Origin: Pseudomonas denitrificans (nom. rej.)
Lineage (GTDB): Bacteria > Pseudomonadota > Gammaproteobacteria > Pseudomonadales > Pseudomonadaceae
Assembly: GCF_008807415.1 (NCBI RefSeq)
Contig: NZ_CP043626.1
Location: 3,224,001 to 3,288,000 of the forward strand
Direction of reading: 5' to 3'
Length of the DNA: 64,000 bases
Part shown: piece by piece, positions 20,864 to 30,197 of the stretch
How positions within the stretch are numbered: the first letter of the stretch is position 1
How the letters are laid out: every line of letters starts with the position of its first letter
Made by a program: the position numbers and the translations under genes
Notes under the pieces: model-generated
The model's database searches: none
Seen by the model: only the letters and a program-made list of their open reading frames with translations
What the model was told of the DNA's origin: nothing

Positions 20864-20890
20864 TTATCGTCCCAAGTCGGACGGGCTTTA
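20864..20890 (-). promoter_or_regulatory. Sigma-28 (FliA) promoter of fliC
   Basis: On the minus strand TAAA-N15-GACGATAA fits the FliA consensus TAAA-N15-GCCGATAA with one mismatch. Predicted transcription starts near 20857, giving a leader of about 70 bases before fliC. Confidence 0.88.
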
Positions 20891-20995
20891 ACTTTTTTTT
20901 CGAATTTTCTTCAGACCGCTCTGTAGGCCCCGGCTGGCCTCGTTCTTGCAAAGCCCCCGGACACGCGCCAAAGCTCCGTCACCAGCAGGTTCCGC

Positions 20996-22633
20996 ATGTC
21001 CAACCACAAGCTTCAATCCGAGATCCAGCGCCTCAGCCAGGCGTTGCAGATTGCCGAAGACCGCGAAGACCGCGCGGAACAGATCCGTCTATATGAAGCG
21101 CTGGCGAAACTGGTGCCCAACACCGCGATGGTCCACGCCAAGATCGCCCGCCTGCACCTGGAGCTGCAGGACCCGCAATCGGCGGAAGCCTGGGCCGAGC
21201 GCGCGCTCGACATGACCACCGACCCCAAGGTCGATGAAGAGCTGCTGGACACGATGCGTACTCATCGGCTGTTCATAAAGAACCTTGAGCGTGCCGAACG
21301 CTGGTACCGGGCCTCGCCGAGCCTGCCGCGCCTGGCCCTGTACTGCGCCGCGCTGAGCCTGCGCAAACGCTTCGACGAAGCCGAGGCGCTCTATACCCAG
21401 GCACTGGAAAAGCCGCTGGAGCCATGGCAGCAGAGCATCCTGCTCGGCCTGCTGGGCACCCTGTACTTCGAGTGCGGGCGCTTCCATGACAGCGTCGCCT
21501 GCCATCAGCTGACGCTGGAACTGGCCCCCAACTACCTGTTCGGCCCCTTCAACCTGGCACTGTCCCTGGAGCAGGTGGCGCGCTACCAGGACGCCTACCG
21601 TCTCTATATGCAGACGCTGGAGAAGATGCCGGAGCATTCGGGCACGCATAACAACCTGTCGCTGCTGCAACTGCGCCTCAAGCAGTTCGATGTCGGCTGG
21701 CCGCACTACGAAGCGCGCTGGAAGACCTCGCTGAAGGAGCACTACCAGGATTTCAATACCCCGCGCTGGCGCGGCGAGCCGCTGGAAGGCAAGACCCTGC
21801 TGGTCTGGGCCGAACAAGGCATCGGTGACCACGTCATGTTCGTCAGCATGCTGCCGGATCTGCTCAAGCTGGGCGGCCAGGTGCATGTCGAGACCTACGA
21901 CCGTCTCTGCCCACTGCTGCAGCGCAGCATGCCGGGCCTGTCGATCATCCAGCGCGAAAGCACCGGCCAGGTCCACAACGGCCAGCGCATGATGCACCGG
22001 CAGACCTGGCCACGCAGTGACTACCAGATTCCCATGGGCAGCCTGGGCGAGTTCCTGCGCCCTACCCTCGCCTCCTTCGCCGGTACCCGCGCCTTCCTCA
22101 AGGCCGACGAGCAGCAGACCCAGGCTAAACGAGCCGAGTACCAGCGTCTGTTCCCCGGTAAACGCCTGGTGGGCATTTCCTGGCGTGGCGGCACCGATAC
22201 TGCCAACGACATGCAGAGCCGCCGCATCGAGATGCAGGAACTGGCGCAACTGGCAAAGCTGGACAACGTACAGCTGATCAACCTGCAGTACGGCAATACC
22301 GAGCCGGAGCGCGCCGAAGCCGAAAGCCTCGGGCTGCATATCCACCATGACGCCGCGGTCAATCCGCTCAAGGACATGGATGCCCAGGCCAGCCAACTGG
22401 CCGCGCTGGACGCCGTGCTGAGCATCGACAACACCACTGTCCACCTCGCCGGGGCGCTGGGCGTGCCGACCTTCGTGCTGCTCCAGCTCAATCCGAACTG
22501 GCGCTGGGCCGTCGACGATGCGACCAGCTACTGGTACCCATCCGTACAACTGATCCGCAACCGCGAGCTGGGCCGCTGGGGCGAAGCCCTGGACCAGGCC
22601 GTGCAGCGCATGCGCGGGAGTGGCGTGCTATGA
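20996..22633 (+). CDS. TPR protein with glycosyltransferase-9-like domain (flagellin modification candidate)
   Basis: The 545-residue protein begins with several tetratricopeptide repeats (about residues 1-245; e.g. ALYTQALEKPLEPWQQSILLGLLGTLYFECGRF) and ends in a GT-B-like domain (about 255-535) with LLVWAEQGIGDHVMFVSMLPDLL and SIDNTTVHLAGALGVPTFVLL, reminiscent of heptosyltransferase/GT9 acceptor and donor loops. Such TPR-GT proteins beside fliC are usually linked to flagellin glycosylation; the sugar and acceptor cannot be told. It is transcribed divergently from fliC and stands next to a TPR-methyltransferase. ATG at 20996 follows AGCAGG. Confidence 0.75.
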   Translation: MSNHKLQSEIQRLSQALQIAEDREDRAEQIRLYEALAKLVPNTAMVHAKIARLHLELQDPQSAEAWAERALDMTTDPKVDEELLDTMRTHRLFIKNLERAERWYRASPSLPRLALYCAALSLRKRFDEAEALYTQALEKPLEPWQQSILLGLLGTLYFECGRFHDSVACHQLTLELAPNYLFGPFNLALSLEQVARYQDAYRLYMQTLEKMPEHSGTHNNLSLLQLRLKQFDVGWPHYEARWKTSLKEHYQDFNTPRWRGEPLEGKTLLVWAEQGIGDHVMFVSMLPDLLKLGGQVHVETYDRLCPLLQRSMPGLSIIQRESTGQVHNGQRMMHRQTWPRSDYQIPMGSLGEFLRPTLASFAGTRAFLKADEQQTQAKRAEYQRLFPGKRLVGISWRGGTDTANDMQSRRIEMQELAQLAKLDNVQLINLQYGNTEPERAEAESLGLHIHHDAAVNPLKDMDAQASQLAALDAVLSIDNTTVHLAGALGVPTFVLLQLNPNWRWAVDDATSYWYPSVQLIRNRELGRWGEALDQAVQRMRGSGVL

Positions 22634-22724
22634 ACGCCGTCCGCGCCAACACCTTTCAACCGGCCCGCCCGTGCGGCGCCTGCCAACCCTGATCGCCAGC
22701 GACTCCGCTTGGAGGAGAACCCCA

Positions 22725-24311
22725 GTGTCCCAACCTTTTGAAGCCCGCATTGCCCAGGCTCAGCAACTGCAACAAAGCGGTCAGCGTGAAGCGGCCGTCG
22801 CCGCCTTCCGCGAGTTGCACGGCGAACGTCCTGATGACCTGCCCGTGCGCCTGAGCCTGGCCATCGCCCTGGGCGAGCTCGGCAAGAACAACGACGAAGC
22901 CCTCGACCACCTGCTGCATATCCAGCAGGCGGTGCCTGACAACGCCGCGGTGAACAGCCTGCTCGGCCGCCTGCTGGTGCGCCTGCGTCGCTACGACGAG
23001 GCCCACCCCTACCTGCACCTGGCGGTGCAACTGGATGCGGAAGACTTCGAGGTACGCAACACCCTGGCGACCCTGGCGCTGTTCCAGGGCCACCTGGAAG
23101 AGGCATACCACTGGCTGGCCAGCCTCTCCACCTACGAGAAGCGCGCTGACACCGCTGACCTGCTGGCGCAGCTGGAGATGCTCCAGGGCATGCGCCAGGC
23201 CGAGGCCAGCAGCTTCTTCGGCAAGGCCCGGGTGTTCGCCCGCTCCAGCCACGCAGCGACCGTCGGCGGCCCTCCCGGCGCCAAGGCGATCATGGAGAAC
23301 AACCCGAGCCAACGCGACGACCTGCTGGCGGTCACCGGCTGGCAGCGCATCGAAGCCGGCACCCTGAACCTGCAGGCGCTGTTCGATCCGAAAGACCTGG
23401 TGCAGAAGATCGCCCCGCTGTTCTTCGAATCCGGCAACGGCATCATCTACGCGGCGCCCTACGAGCACGTGCCCTATATCCGCATGGGCTACTTCTACTA
23501 CCAGGGCTTCCTGCAATACGAAGGCCGCCACGCCCCGGTGCTGATCCGCCGCGCCGCCGTGCCAACCTCACCGGACGTGCTGGAGGTCTGGGCCGAGCAC
23601 AACCTGCGCGAGCAACTGAATCTGGTCGACGGTAACGACGTGCTCTGCTATCTGCGCAGCCCCGACGCCGCGCCGGAAGAGAGCCAGTGGCGCGACTGCA
23701 AGCTGGACGTACACGAGAACTTCTTCTCACAGTCCCAGGTATTCGGCGCTAACAAGGAGCTGTACCAGGGCCATGAGGGCTGGGACCTGCCGGGCGCCCG
23801 CCCGACCCTGTTCCGGATGAACCGCTACGCGCTGGATAAATGGCTCTCGCCGACCGACCGCGTGCTGGACATCGGCTGCAACATCGGCTGCTTCGGCATC
23901 GAAGTGGCGCAACAGGTTGGCAGCTACCTGGGCTTCGACAACAACGACTCGCTGATCCGCATCGCCGACCGCCTGGCGCAGCATCACAAGGTGGAGAACT
24001 GCGAGTTCCGCACCTGCACCTATGAAGACTTGCGCGCCAGCGACCCGGGCCTGTTCGACGTGATCTTCTCGTTTGCCGTGCACGTGTGGATCGGCAAGCC
24101 GATGCCCGACTACGTCGCCGACCTCAAGAGCCTGCTCAAGCCCGGCGGCATCGTGGTCATAGAGAGCAACGACTTGCGGATGAACGACACCAAGTTCTTC
24201 GCCAACATGCGCCACTTCTACGAGCAGGGTTTCTTCCTGCTGTACCAGGGCCAACTGGTCGACGACAAGGTTCACCATCGCGGCTTCTGTGTGTTCAAGC
24301 GCCTGGACTGA
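22725..24311 (+). CDS. TPR protein with SAM-dependent methyltransferase domain (flagellin modification candidate)
   Basis: The 528-residue protein combines N-terminal TPR-like helices (about residues 1-165), a middle region of unknown fold (170-370) and a class I methyltransferase domain (about 375-528) with the SAM motif VLDIGCNIGCFGIEVAQ and the acidic FDNND loop, motif IV FDVIFSFAVHVWI and LKPGGIVVIES. It probably methylates a sugar or its carrier in flagellin glycan assembly; this is inferred from position only. GTG at 22725 is chosen because GGAGGAG stands seven bases upstream; an ATG at 22620 overlapping the previous gene lacks one. A strong terminator follows. Confidence 0.75.
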   Translation: MSQPFEARIAQAQQLQQSGQREAAVAAFRELHGERPDDLPVRLSLAIALGELGKNNDEALDHLLHIQQAVPDNAAVNSLLGRLLVRLRRYDEAHPYLHLAVQLDAEDFEVRNTLATLALFQGHLEEAYHWLASLSTYEKRADTADLLAQLEMLQGMRQAEASSFFGKARVFARSSHAATVGGPPGAKAIMENNPSQRDDLLAVTGWQRIEAGTLNLQALFDPKDLVQKIAPLFFESGNGIIYAAPYEHVPYIRMGYFYYQGFLQYEGRHAPVLIRRAAVPTSPDVLEVWAEHNLREQLNLVDGNDVLCYLRSPDAAPEESQWRDCKLDVHENFFSQSQVFGANKELYQGHEGWDLPGARPTLFRMNRYALDKWLSPTDRVLDIGCNIGCFGIEVAQQVGSYLGFDNNDSLIRIADRLAQHHKVENCEFRTCTYEDLRASDPGLFDVIFSFAVHVWIGKPMPDYVADLKSLLKPGGIVVIESNDLRMNDTKFFANMRHFYEQGFFLLYQGQLVDDKVHHRGFCVFKRLD

Positions 24312-24326
24312 CAGAGCGCGGCAACG

Positions 24327-24355
24327 AAAAAGCCCGGCGTTTGCCGGGCTTTTTC
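24327..24355 (+). terminator. Rho-independent terminator after the TPR-methyltransferase
   Basis: AAAAAGCCCGGC and GCCGGGCTTTTT form a perfect stem around a GTTT loop 15 bases after the stop codon, with T-runs on both strands. Confidence 0.92.
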
Positions 24356-24458
24356 TTGGACACTTGGCAGGAGCGAATCGCTCTGTCGATTTGCGTTGGT
24401 CTGCGGGTATGCCTCGGAGGATTTCGCAGACAAGGTCCGCATCTACGAAAACTGAACT

Positions 24459-24506
24459 GTAGGAGCGCGCCTTGCGCGCGATCGCGGGCATGGCCCGCTC
24501 CTGCAG
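24459..24506. repeat. REP palindrome (GTAGGAGCG / CGCTCCTGC type)
   Basis: This element, with arms around TGTAGGAGCGCGCC and GGCATGGCCCGCTCCTGC, belongs to a family also present at 37064-37090, 45096-45120, 48112-48175, 56581-56628, 62171-62195 and 62281-62311. It fills the convergent gap between the two methyltransferase genes. Confidence 0.8.
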
Positions 24507-24559
24507 GGGGAGCGCTTGGGTTAGCCGAGCAGGTCTGCTCCTGCCCATTGCGCACGAAC

Positions 24560-24587
24560 AAAAAAGCCTCCACTCGGGAGGCTTTTC
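24560..24587 (-). terminator. Terminator of the flgF-flgL-methyltransferase operon
   Basis: A 7-bp stem (GCCTCC.. / ..GGAGGC) flanked by A- and T-runs sits 20 bases past the methyltransferase stop; the minus-strand tail is TTTTTTGTT. It probably closes the long flgF-L transcript. Confidence 0.85.
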
Positions 24588-24606
24588 TGTTGACTGCGCA
24601 AGCGGC

Positions 24607-25257
24607 TCAGTTGGCGATGACGAACGTCTCGCTGGCCTGCCACATGTCGCCACTCCACTGCGGAAAACCGGTGGCCTGACGCCAGGCGGTGGAACAGATC
24701 AGGCAGGTCGTGATGCCGGGGAACTCCGGTGTGATGCAGTCCAGCATGCCCTTCCACCACAGCGGCTGGCGTACGGTGATGTGGGCGTTCTCACCGTTGG
24801 GCAGCAACGCCTGGGCCGGATAGCAGGCGACGTTGAGGATCACCAGGCGCTCAGCGCAGGAGTAGATGTCACGCAGAACCTTGGGCACGTCGGCAACGAA
24901 GATGTGCTCGAGTACGTCGAAGGACACTACGCAGTCGACTTTCCGGCGTTCGTCGATGCCACGCGCAGGCTCGTAGCGGTAAGCCCCTTCGAGGTTGAAG
25001 TACTGCACGGCGGACTGGCCATTGTCATCGAAGCCGGGCTGGGTCCAGTCGGAGCCGCCGCAACCGTAGTCCAGCACGTTGCGAATAGCATGGTTCTGCA
25101 GTATCTCGCGGACCTGGGGACGGAACGGGCGTAACTCGAAGTCGCTGAAGGCAACGTCGACGTGCTGCTCGTCGTTGCGATCGTAGCCTTCGCGCGCCAT
25201 CTGCCCGTACATCTCGATCAGTTGGCGGCCCTTGGCGCTGAAGTTGATATCACCCAT
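24607..25257 (-). CDS. Class I SAM-dependent methyltransferase downstream of flgL
   Basis: The 216-residue protein has a SAM-binding motif I (VLDYGCGGSDW) near residue 63 and a motif IV-type segment VDCVVSFDVLEHIF near 108, both typical of small-molecule or sugar methyltransferases. It follows flgL by 50 bases on the same strand and precedes a strong terminator, so it should be expressed with the hook-filament junction genes. Together with the two neighbouring plus-strand genes it makes a three-gene modification module facing fliC. The acceptor is unknown. Confidence 0.78.
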   Translation of the reverse strand: MGDINFSAKGRQLIEMYGQMAREGYDRNDEQHVDVAFSDFELRPFRPQVREILQNHAIRNVLDYGCGGSDWTQPGFDDNGQSAVQYFNLEGAYRYEPARGIDERRKVDCVVSFDVLEHIFVADVPKVLRDIYSCAERLVILNVACYPAQALLPNGENAHITVRQPLWWKGMLDCITPEFPGITTCLICSTAWRQATGFPQWSGDMWQASETFVIAN

Positions 25258-25277
25258 GTGTGGTTCTTCCCGAGTGG

Positions 25278-25300
25278 GGCCCGCCGCTTTCGGGCGGGCC
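25278..25300. repeat. GC-rich hairpin between flgL and the methyltransferase gene
   Basis: GGCCCGCC and GGCGGGCC form a perfect 8-bp stem around a 7-base loop, in the 50-base flgL-methyltransferase gap. No T-tract follows on the minus strand, so it is more likely an mRNA processing or stabilising hairpin than a full terminator. Confidence 0.6.
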
Positions 25301-25307
25301 GGAATGA

Positions 25308-26903
25308 TCAGAGTTTGTTGAACAGACTGAGCTGGCTGATCCGCGCGAACGCCGCCTGGGCCGCTTCGAGCATGGTCTGCTGCAGCACCAGTTGCGAGGT
25401 CGCCGCGGCCATGTCGGTATCGCGGATCGACGACTGCGTAGTGGTGTTGGTCAGCGCCAGGCTCTGGTTTTCCTGGTTCAGCACATCGATGGTGTTGAGC
25501 CGCGCACCAATGGACGACTGGGTCGCCAGCACCTGGTCGCTGGCCTTGTCGAGGTTGGTGAGCGCAGTCGCGACCATGTTGCGGATATTCAGCTGCGCCT
25601 GCGGGTTCCCACTGGTAGAGGTATCCAGCGCGGTCCGCAGATCGCCGATGGTATTGAGGATGTTCTGCCGCTCCGGAGAGCTGGCAGTGACGGAGAACTG
25701 ATCACCGGTCGCCGGGGCGGCGCTGAGGGTCATGTCCACGCCGGCCACGGTCACCGTTTGCGGGAAGGTCGCGCCCAGCGTGCCGGTGGACAGCGGTGTG
25801 GCGCCCTGGCTGGTGGGCAGCGCGTAGACCTCGAAGTCGGTGGCGCTGGTGAACTTGAGCTGCACGCCGCTGCTGGGGAACTGCGTGGTGTAAGCGGTGT
25901 TGTTGCTCACCGTGGTGGAGGTGATCTGCGCCGTGGAGGTGTTGGTGGCGCTGCGCTTGACCGACAGGGTGTCGGGCGCGGTACCGAAGCTGAAGCTGTA
26001 GCCGTTGACCAGGCTGTCCACCGTGCTGGCGTCGTCGCTGGAAGGCAGCGATACGTCCAGCTGGAACTGCGCACCACGGAAGTTGATGGCGTTGCTGTCG
26101 GTGGAGGTCGAGTCGTAGGTGCCATTGGTGGTGGCATCGCTGGTGACGTCGTTGCCGTCCTTATCGAGGATCTGGTACTGCGTGCCGCTGAGCACGTTCA
26201 GCGTGTAGGGCGCGCCATCACGGAAGCTGGCGTTGTAGTTGCTGTCGCTGGTCACATTGCCCTGGGACAGGAAAACACGCTGCACACCATCGGCGCTCGG
26301 GTTGCTGGTCACCGAGCTGATGGTGCGGCTGGCGTTGGCCGCCATCTCGAAGATGCTCCAGCCGTTGTCGTTGGTGGACAGCGTCAGGTTGTCGGAGATC
26401 TGCAGTTTGAGGGTGCTCTGATCGCCCTGGTAGCTGAAGCTGCCGTCGGCGTTCTGCACGAAGGGCTGCACGGTGCTCTTGCTGCCGGAGAACAGGTAGT
26501 TGCCGCTGGCGTCCTTGCTGTTCATCAGGGTCAGCAGCTGGTTCTGGATTTCGCCCAGCTCATCGCTGATGGCGCCACGGTCCTCGTCGGTCATCGAGCC
26601 GTCGCCGGCGCGCAGGGTCAGTTCGCGGGCGCGCTGCAGGGCGGTGGTGATGGAGTCGAGGACGCTCTGTTCCTGGTTCAGGCTGTTGGTCGCGGACGTC
26701 ATGTTGCCGCTGTACTGGGTCAGCAGCGCCTGCTGCTGCTCCAGCTGCAACAGACGCGCGGCGCCGACGGGGTCGTCCGCCGGAGTCTGGATACGCGTGC
26801 CGCTGGAGATCTGCTCCTGCAGCTTGGCCAGGCTGGCATAGCCGCGGTTGTAGTTGTCGATGTTCGAATTGAAGATCTGCGGGGTGGAAATTCGCACAAC
26901 CAT
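25308..26903 (-). CDS. flgL: Hook-filament junction protein FlgL (HAP3)
   Basis: FlgL (531 residues) links hook to filament above FlgK. The flagellin-like N terminus (MVVRISTPQIFNSNIDNYNRGYASLAKLQEQISSGTRIQTPADDP) and C terminus (QSSIRDTDMAAATSQLVLQQTMLEAAQAAFARISQLSLFNKL) are clear. It is longer than the roughly 440 residues I recall for P. aeruginosa; the extra length lies in the Ser/Thr-rich middle. It begins 10 bases after flgK. Confidence 0.96.
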   Translation of the reverse strand: MVVRISTPQIFNSNIDNYNRGYASLAKLQEQISSGTRIQTPADDPVGAARLLQLEQQQALLTQYSGNMTSATNSLNQEQSVLDSITTALQRARELTLRAGDGSMTDEDRGAISDELGEIQNQLLTLMNSKDASGNYLFSGSKSTVQPFVQNADGSFSYQGDQSTLKLQISDNLTLSTNDNGWSIFEMAANASRTISSVTSNPSADGVQRVFLSQGNVTSDSNYNASFRDGAPYTLNVLSGTQYQILDKDGNDVTSDATTNGTYDSTSTDSNAINFRGAQFQLDVSLPSSDDASTVDSLVNGYSFSFGTAPDTLSVKRSATNTSTAQITSTTVSNNTAYTTQFPSSGVQLKFTSATDFEVYALPTSQGATPLSTGTLGATFPQTVTVAGVDMTLSAAPATGDQFSVTASSPERQNILNTIGDLRTALDTSTSGNPQAQLNIRNMVATALTNLDKASDQVLATQSSIGARLNTIDVLNQENQSLALTNTTTQSSIRDTDMAAATSQLVLQQTMLEAAQAAFARISQLSLFNKL

Positions 26904-26913
26904 TTCAGCCTCC

Positions 26914-28911
26914 TCAGATGTTGTTGATCAGGGTGTCGAAGAGCGTCTGCGCGGTCTTGATGATCTGCGCGGAGGCCGTGTAGTACTGCTGGAACTTCAC
27001 CAGATTGGCCGCCTCTTCATCGAGGTTGACCGCCGACAGCGAGTCGCGGCTGCCTTGCGCCTGGGTCAGCACCGCCTCGGTGGCGGTGGCATCGAGCTTG
27101 GCCTGGTTGGCCGTGGCGCCGACGGTCTCGGTCAGGCTGCTGTACGCGCCGGTCAGGCTCATGCCGCTGCCGCTGCCCGTGCCGCTGCCGACGGTCTTGG
27201 TGGTCTGCAGGTCGATGAGCTTCTGGGCGTTGGTATTGTCGGCGTCGCCATTGCTGTTGAAGGCCACGCCGAAGCTGTCGCCGTCCGCTGGATAACCGGC
27301 GATGGTGGTCTGGAAGCTGAACGACGGCGAGCCCGGTACGGTGATGCTGATGTCATTGCTCTGGCCCGGCACGATGTTGCCGGTGCCCAGCGAGTTGCCT
27401 GCCGAATCGTAGATGGTGTAGCCCTGGGTGCCGCCGCTGGCTGCGTCGAACACCAGCTTCACCGGCAGGCCGGCCTTGATCGAGGCGCCCAGCGCGGTGC
27501 CGTTGCTGGCATCCAGCTTGCTGGTCAGGGTGGTGCCGCTGATGGTGCCGCTGCCTTCATTGCCAGTGGTGGTGCTGGCGACCACCGGCGAGGCGAAGGC
27601 CAGGCGGTTGGAGTCAGTCATGGTGACCGAGATGTCCGAGGCCGCGGTGCGGGTCGGGATTACCGTGAAACGGTCGCCCGCCTGCACGGTACCGACGCTC
27701 TGCTGGCTGATGCTGAAGCCGTCGAATTCCTTCGGCGGGTTGTCGGTCAGGTCGCCGCTGCCCAGCACCGTGCCATCAGAGGAGCGCTTGATGGTGTAGC
27801 CGGTGGCGGAGGTGAAGGTCACCTCGTAGTCACTGGTGGCCAGTGCGCTGCTGTCGGTGATGTTGACGTTGAGGTTGCCGGTGCCGGTATTGTGGGTGTT
27901 GGCCAGGCTGCGGTTGCCGATGACGCTGGCGTCGTTGATGTCCTTGAACAGCTGCGCGCCGAAGTTGCCGTTCAGGTCCAGGCCCTGGGCGAGCTGGCTG
28001 TTGAAGGTGTCGGCAAGGACGATGGCCATGCGCCCCAGTTCGTTCTGGGTCGTGTTCAGCACGTCGCTGCGGTAGCGCAGCAGGCCGCCCATCTGGCCTC
28101 CGGTGACCACCGAGGTGACGTCCATGGTCGAGCTGCCGGAGCTCAGGCTCAGGCTGAATTGCGACGGGTTGTTGGCGCTCGGGCCGGCGGTCAGGGTGGA
28201 GGAATTGGCCCCCACCACCAGCGGCTGGCCGGAGCCCAGGTAGAGGTTGAGGCTGCTGCCCTGCTTGACCACGCTGACGCCGATCATGTCGGAAAGCTGC
28301 AATACCGCCTGGTCGCGCTTGTCCTGCAGGTCGTTGGCGCTGGCGCCGCCAGCCTCGGCTGCGATGATCGCCTGGTTGTACTGGGCGATGGTCTTGGCCA
28401 GGTCGGTGACCTGCCCGGCCAGGCTGTCCATCTGGGTGTTGACGTAGCTGTTCTGGGTGCCCAGCTGGGTGGAAATCGAGTTGAAGCGCTGCGCCAGGTT
28501 CGCGGCCTGGGTCAGCACCAGCTGACGCGAGGCGGCGTCGGTCGGCGTCGCCGCAGCGGTCTGCAGCGAGGCGAAGAAGTTCTGCATGACCTTGGACAGA
28601 CCGGTAGTGCTGTCGGACAGCAGCGAATCGATCTGGTTGACCTGGGAGAGGTAGGTCTGCGCATCGCTGTCCACCGAGGTGGCGCCGCGCAACTGGTTGG
28701 CCAGGAACTCGCTGTACATCCGGCGGACGTCCTGCACCGTGGTACCGGTGCCAACGTAGTACTGCCCCGCGAACTGCTCGGCGGAGGTCACCTGCGACGT
28801 CGTCTGGCGCGTGTAGCCCGCCGTGTTGACGTTGGTGATGTTGTTGCCGGTGGTGCTCAGCGCCGCTTGCGAGGCGTTGAGGCCGGACAGTCCGATGGAT
28901 AAGAGGCTCAT
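26914..28911 (-). CDS. flgK: Hook-associated protein FlgK (HAP1)
   Basis: FlgK, 665 residues, is the first junction protein on the hook. It has the N-terminal motif LLSIGLSGLNASQAALSTTGNNITNVNTAGYTRQ, shared with rod/hook proteins, and the C-terminal SAVNLDEEAANLVKFQQYYTASAQIIKTAQTLFDTLI. The centre is a large, variable Ser/Thr-rich domain. It lies between flgJ and flgL in one run of minus-strand genes. Confidence 0.97.
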   Translation of the reverse strand: MSLLSIGLSGLNASQAALSTTGNNITNVNTAGYTRQTTSQVTSAEQFAGQYYVGTGTTVQDVRRMYSEFLANQLRGATSVDSDAQTYLSQVNQIDSLLSDSTTGLSKVMQNFFASLQTAAATPTDAASRQLVLTQAANLAQRFNSISTQLGTQNSYVNTQMDSLAGQVTDLAKTIAQYNQAIIAAEAGGASANDLQDKRDQAVLQLSDMIGVSVVKQGSSLNLYLGSGQPLVVGANSSTLTAGPSANNPSQFSLSLSSGSSTMDVTSVVTGGQMGGLLRYRSDVLNTTQNELGRMAIVLADTFNSQLAQGLDLNGNFGAQLFKDINDASVIGNRSLANTHNTGTGNLNVNITDSSALATSDYEVTFTSATGYTIKRSSDGTVLGSGDLTDNPPKEFDGFSISQQSVGTVQAGDRFTVIPTRTAASDISVTMTDSNRLAFASPVVASTTTGNEGSGTISGTTLTSKLDASNGTALGASIKAGLPVKLVFDAASGGTQGYTIYDSAGNSLGTGNIVPGQSNDISITVPGSPSFSFQTTIAGYPADGDSFGVAFNSNGDADNTNAQKLIDLQTTKTVGSGTGSGSGMSLTGAYSSLTETVGATANQAKLDATATEAVLTQAQGSRDSLSAVNLDEEAANLVKFQQYYTASAQIIKTAQTLFDTLINNI

Positions 28912-28945
28912 GGTCTTTCCTTAGCGCAGTCCTTTGTACAGGGCT

Positions 28946-30187
28946 TCACAGTGTGCGAGTCGGGGTGTCGGCCATCGCGACGGTCTGGTAGACCTGCATC
29001 TGCTTGGCGATCTGGTTCACCTTGCGCGCGTACTGCGGGTCGGTGGCGTAGCCGGCACGCTGCAGTTCCTTCATGAACTGATCCGGACGCGACGCGGAAT
29101 CCAGCGCGCCCTGGTAGCGATCGTTGTTCTGCAGGAAGCTGACGTAGTCCTGGAAGCTCTGCTCGAAGGAGTTGTAGGCACGGAACGAAGCCACTTCCTT
29201 CACTTCCTTGCCTTTCTCGAATTCGGTGGTGGTGGCGCGGGCGGAGTCGCCCTTCCAGCTGGAACCGGTCTTGATGCCGAACAGGTTGTGGCTGCTGCTG
29301 CCGTCGCGCTGGGCGATCATCTTCTTGCCCCAGCCGGTTTCCAGCGCGGCCTGGGCCACCAGGTAACGCGGGTCGACACCGATGCGCTTGGCCGCGCGCT
29401 CGGCCATGGGCAGCATGGTGCTGATGAAGTCGTCGGCCGAAGCGAACATCGACTTGCCCGGCCTGGTGGAGATCGCCGAGGTATCGATATCGGCCACCGG
29501 CACGGTGGTGTCGATCTGTTTGGTGTAGGCCTGGCTGCCGCGCCAATCGTTGCTGGCCAGCTGTGCCGGCTGGTTGGCGGTGGAAGCCACGGAGCTGTCG
29601 GCGCCCGGCACCAGGCCTGCAGCGATACGCTGGGCGAGCTTGCCCGGCAAGGCAAGGCGACGGGCGTTCAGCGCCTGGCGATCGTCACGGCCGGCTTCGG
29701 GTTGCGGCAAGGCCTTGCCGTTGGCGGCAAACACGCTCGGGGTCTTCTGCCGGTCGGACGCAGCAGCGGTGGCCGCAGCGCTCTGGGTGCCGTCGGTGGC
29801 CGCCTGGGCGCCGGTCTGGGCGAAGGGGTTGTTGCCAGTGTGGCGGACGCCCTGCATCTTTTCCATCTGCTTGACCAGCACGTCGGCCAGGCCGATACCA
29901 TGCCCCTGGGTGGCCAGAGACACGGACAGCTGATGGTCGTACATGTCCTGGTACTGCTTGGCCGCTTCACTGTTCATCGGGTTGTCCTTGGCGAACACCT
30001 CGTTGGCCGAGCGCATGGATTTCAGCATCTCGTTCATGAACAGCGATTCGAACTCCTGGGCGACCTTGCGGATGTTCCCCGCGCTGTCGCGGTTCGCGCC
30101 GGTCTTCATCGCCGACAGGCGATTGAGGTCGGAGTAGGAACCGGAGTCGGTAGTGGAGGTACCAGCAGAAAGCAGTCGGGCGTCCAC
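28946..30187 (-). CDS. flgJ: Peptidoglycan hydrolase / rod cap FlgJ
   Basis: The 413-residue protein has two parts: an N-terminal rod-capping domain (about residues 25-110; VAQEFESLFMNEMLKSMR) and a C-terminal glucosaminidase/muramidase domain (about 250-405) with YLVAQAALETGWGKKMI and SFRAYNSFEQSFQDYVSFLQ. The glutamate in ALETGWG is the likely catalytic acid. FlgJ opens the peptidoglycan for the rod. A disordered Ala/Gln-rich linker joins the domains. It directly follows flgI. Confidence 0.95.
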   Translation of the reverse strand: MDARLLSAGTSTTDSGSYSDLNRLSAMKTGANRDSAGNIRKVAQEFESLFMNEMLKSMRSANEVFAKDNPMNSEAAKQYQDMYDHQLSVSLATQGHGIGLADVLVKQMEKMQGVRHTGNNPFAQTGAQAATDGTQSAAATAAASDRQKTPSVFAANGKALPQPEAGRDDRQALNARRLALPGKLAQRIAAGLVPGADSSVASTANQPAQLASNDWRGSQAYTKQIDTTVPVADIDTSAISTRPGKSMFASADDFISTMLPMAERAAKRIGVDPRYLVAQAALETGWGKKMIAQRDGSSSHNLFGIKTGSSWKGDSARATTTEFEKGKEVKEVASFRAYNSFEQSFQDYVSFLQNNDRYQGALDSASRPDQFMKELQRAGYATDPQYARKVNQIAKQMQVYQTVAMADTPTRTL

Positions 30188-30197
30188 GGCGGCGTCC

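Noticed and set aside
26854..28902. Plus-strand 682-codon frame opposite flgK
   Set aside because: Glycine/valine-rich antisense shadow; flgK is complete and conserved on the other strand.
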